Program-made: the position numbers and the translations under genes
Notes under the pieces: generated by a model
Told to the model about the DNA's origin: nothing
Seen by the model: the letters and a program-made list of their open reading frames with translations, nothing else
Databases searched by the model: none
Shown: in pieces, positions 62,389-64,000 of the stretch
Layout of the letters: each line of letters starts with the position of its first letter
How positions within the stretch are numbered: the first letter of the stretch is position 1
Assembly: GCF_900240405.1 (NCBI RefSeq)
Contig: NZ_OEQK01000004.1
Span: forward strand, 186,001 to 250,000
Length of the DNA stretch: 64,000 bases
Reading direction: 5' to 3'
Source: Salirhabdus sp. Marseille-P4669
Lineage (GTDB): Bacteria; Bacillota; Bacilli; Bacillales; Alkalibacillaceae

Positions 62389-64000
62389 CTTCCTCCACCT
62401 CTTCCATATTTTTCTTACGTTTAAAATGTTGTTTGCTATATACGAGTGCAGATGCTATCAAAGTTACGACAAGTAAGATTAATAGCACGAGATAATAGTT
62501 CCCGTCTGTGTTATAAAGTAAGGACATATATACATTCGATACTGGGTTTGTAAAATTGAAATTCGTTACAATGATGTTGATTAGTGGTGACACAAAGAAT
62601 ATAATGACACCTACACTTACTAACCAACCTGTAAACGGTCCGAATGTAAAGCCTGCACGCACCACGTTAGATGCTGCAAACAATAATAGGATGGTAAAAA
62701 TGGACCATTTAAGCGATTGTGCGTCGTCTAAGGTATAGATATTCAAACCGTATAGACTAATAATTAATCCTACTGCAACATTCATTAAAATATACAATGC
62801 ACCTTGAATCATAAATGGCACTGTATTGTAATAACTACTTAAGAAACCAATGAGCAAGCCACTTACTAGAATGATAATGAACAAGACTACTGGTGGTGTT
62901 TGTGGCGGTGCTTCTTCTTCCTCAGACAATACTTGACCATTTGCTTGACCTTGCACTTGAACCGGGTTTGATAAGTAATCGTAAACATATGGATTACTTT
63001 GATCGTCTACAAACGTATTACTTAAAACCTCATAGACGTCATCACGTACCTTTTCGGTTGAATCCACGTTTGTTGCCCAGTTGCTATTTAACTGATTGGA
63101 GCGTTGCTGAACCGTACTTACTCTTTCTTGAAGCTCCTCGGTGTAGCTTGTTACATTGTTTTGACTCTCCTCAATTGAAGTAAGGGTATCCGATAGATTT
63201 TCCAAGCTACTAACCGTATTTTGTTGCATTTGGAAGATCATCTCCCCATTTAACTGCTGTAGGGCAGGGGATTCTTCCCATTCAAATACGTCAGCGTTTA
63301 CTTCTTGTAATGCGGTTGTGATTTCTTCTCCTTGAATTAACATTGATTTTAGGTCTTTTGTAATGCTTTCATTTTCACCTATGACAGTAGTCTCATATGT
63401 CTCTAAAAAGCCTAATGTATTAACAATTAAGTCTGCATAATCTTCATTCATTGTATCAATACTTTCTAAGATGGCATTATGGAAGCCAGATTCCTTCTCC
63501 GTTAAAGCAAAGAGTGTATCAATAGATGTTTGGAGTTCGTTGTCTTCCATTAATGTTTCCAAAATTTTATCACTTGGCTTATTCCATAAATCTAATAAGG
63601 ACTGATACGTCGAAAGGTTTCTTGCGTAAGAGATTAATACAGGAATATCATAGTTTGAAATTTCTTGTTTGAATAATTTATCAAACTTCTCCTTTGCGCC
63701 TTCAGGCAATGTATCGTTCTTTATAATCTTTTGTTCTAAAGAATTAAATTGTTCACTTACTAAGGATAGTACCGTACCATATTGAGTTTCCCATTCATTT
63801 GCATACTCGTTCCACAATATCTCATAGTTATTTACAGTATCTCCAGCAGATTTAATTTCTAAAAATAGGTTATTTAGAATAGTACCTACTTTATCCCAAT
63901 TTGGTGGTGGTTCAGTTCCATCATTTTCAGTTTGTTGTACGTTACTTTGCTCAGTGGAATTAATAGTAGTTAATGTTTCAGTTTCATATCCCCCTGTAGT
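62375..64000 (-). CDS. esaA: Type VII secretion protein EsaA (YueB-like), C-terminal part
   Basis: At least 541 residues, frame open to the right edge; the true start lies outside (YueB/EsaA are about 1000 residues or more). The visible part is an extracellular helical, Gln/Asn/Ser-rich coiled-coil region, a proline-rich spacer (EEEEAPPQTPP), then five or so membrane segments and a basic tail. In B. subtilis YueB is also the SPP1 phage receptor. The internal TTG used by shorter readings is not the start, because the upstream sequence is coding in the same frame. Confidence 0.88.
   Translation of the reverse strand, partial: TTGGYETETLTTINSTEQSNVQQTENDGTEPPPNWDKVGTILNNLFLEIKSAGDTVNNYEILWNEYANEWETQYGTVLSLVSEQFNSLEQKIIKNDTLPEGAKEKFDKLFKQEISNYDIPVLISYARNLSTYQSLLDLWNKPSDKILETLMEDNELQTSIDTLFALTEKESGFHNAILESIDTMNEDYADLIVNTLGFLETYETTVIGENESITKDLKSMLIQGEEITTALQEVNADVFEWEESPALQQLNGEMIFQMQQNTVSSLENLSDTLTSIEESQNNVTSYTEELQERVSTVQQRSNQLNSNWATNVDSTEKVRDDVYEVLSNTFVDDQSNPYVYDYLSNPVQVQGQANGQVLSEEEEAPPQTPPVVLFIIILVSGLLIGFLSSYYNTVPFMIQGALYILMNVAVGLIISLYGLNIYTLDDAQSLKWSIFTILLLFAASNVVRAGFTFGPFTGWLVSVGVIIFFVSPLINIIVTNFNFTNPVSNVYMSLLYNTDGNYYLVLLILLVVTLIASALVYSKQHFKRKKNMEEVEEDEAS

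Overview
The window is AT-rich DNA from an endospore-forming member of the Bacillaceae. The evidence is a spore coat gene (cotO), a complete gerA-type germinant receptor operon, YjcZ/SscA-type sporulation peptides, and gene neighbourhoods that match Bacillus subtilis (yjbN-yjbO-prpE, yjcF-yjcG-yjcH, ykoN/ykoP/ykoQ, nagZ-namZ). Gene content and the style of the intergenic repeats would suit a soil or saline genus such as Oceanobacillus, Ornithinibacillus or Virgibacillus; the genus is a guess.

Layout. 1-16 kb is mostly housekeeping and sporulation: NAD kinase (cut by the left edge), an RluA pseudouridine synthase, PrpE, a RodA/FtsW-type protein, MgtE, CotO and small coat-like proteins, a metallo-beta-lactamase-fold hydrolase, the YjcF/G/H group, a PgpA-like protein, a histidine phosphatase, an RsiV-like secreted protein and two zinc-ribbon proteins. 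16-25 kb holds an SH3b/C39-like lipoprotein, a gene-poor stretch with a foldback element, the YkoP/YkoQ/YkoN-like group, and the germinant receptor operon gerA-gerC-gerD-like-gerB. 25-30 kb has sporulation peptides, small acetyltransferases and an ArsR-regulated permease locus with three matching operators.

30-43 kb is a carbohydrate island: an RpiR regulator with a 6-phospho-alpha-glucosidase and a PtsG-like PTS, then araB-araA, araR and a ChvE/MmsA/MmsB-type monosaccharide ABC transporter. AraR boxes and cre sites sit in front of both arabinose transcription units, so CcpA repression and arabinose induction can be read from the DNA. No araD is present in the window. Directly after the transporter (43.0-43.34 kb) lies the most unusual feature: a non-coding array of about 16 degenerate units phased every 19-21 bp, with the core GACGAGTA.

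43-64 kb contains tRNA-Val(GAC), RidA, a MerR/TipA-like regulator, a dicarboxylate/glutamate symporter, small coat-like peptides, a Fur-boxed siderophore uptake operon without its own ATPase and with a divergent ferredoxin-NADP reductase-like gene, a WG-repeat lipoprotein, a peptidoglycan recycling pair (NagZ-NamZ), GMP reductase, a lipoprotein, an orphan Mistic-like protein, and the end of a type VII secretion locus (esaA-essA) that runs off the right edge.

All calls come from reading the sequence and recalled family knowledge. No database search or folding program was run.
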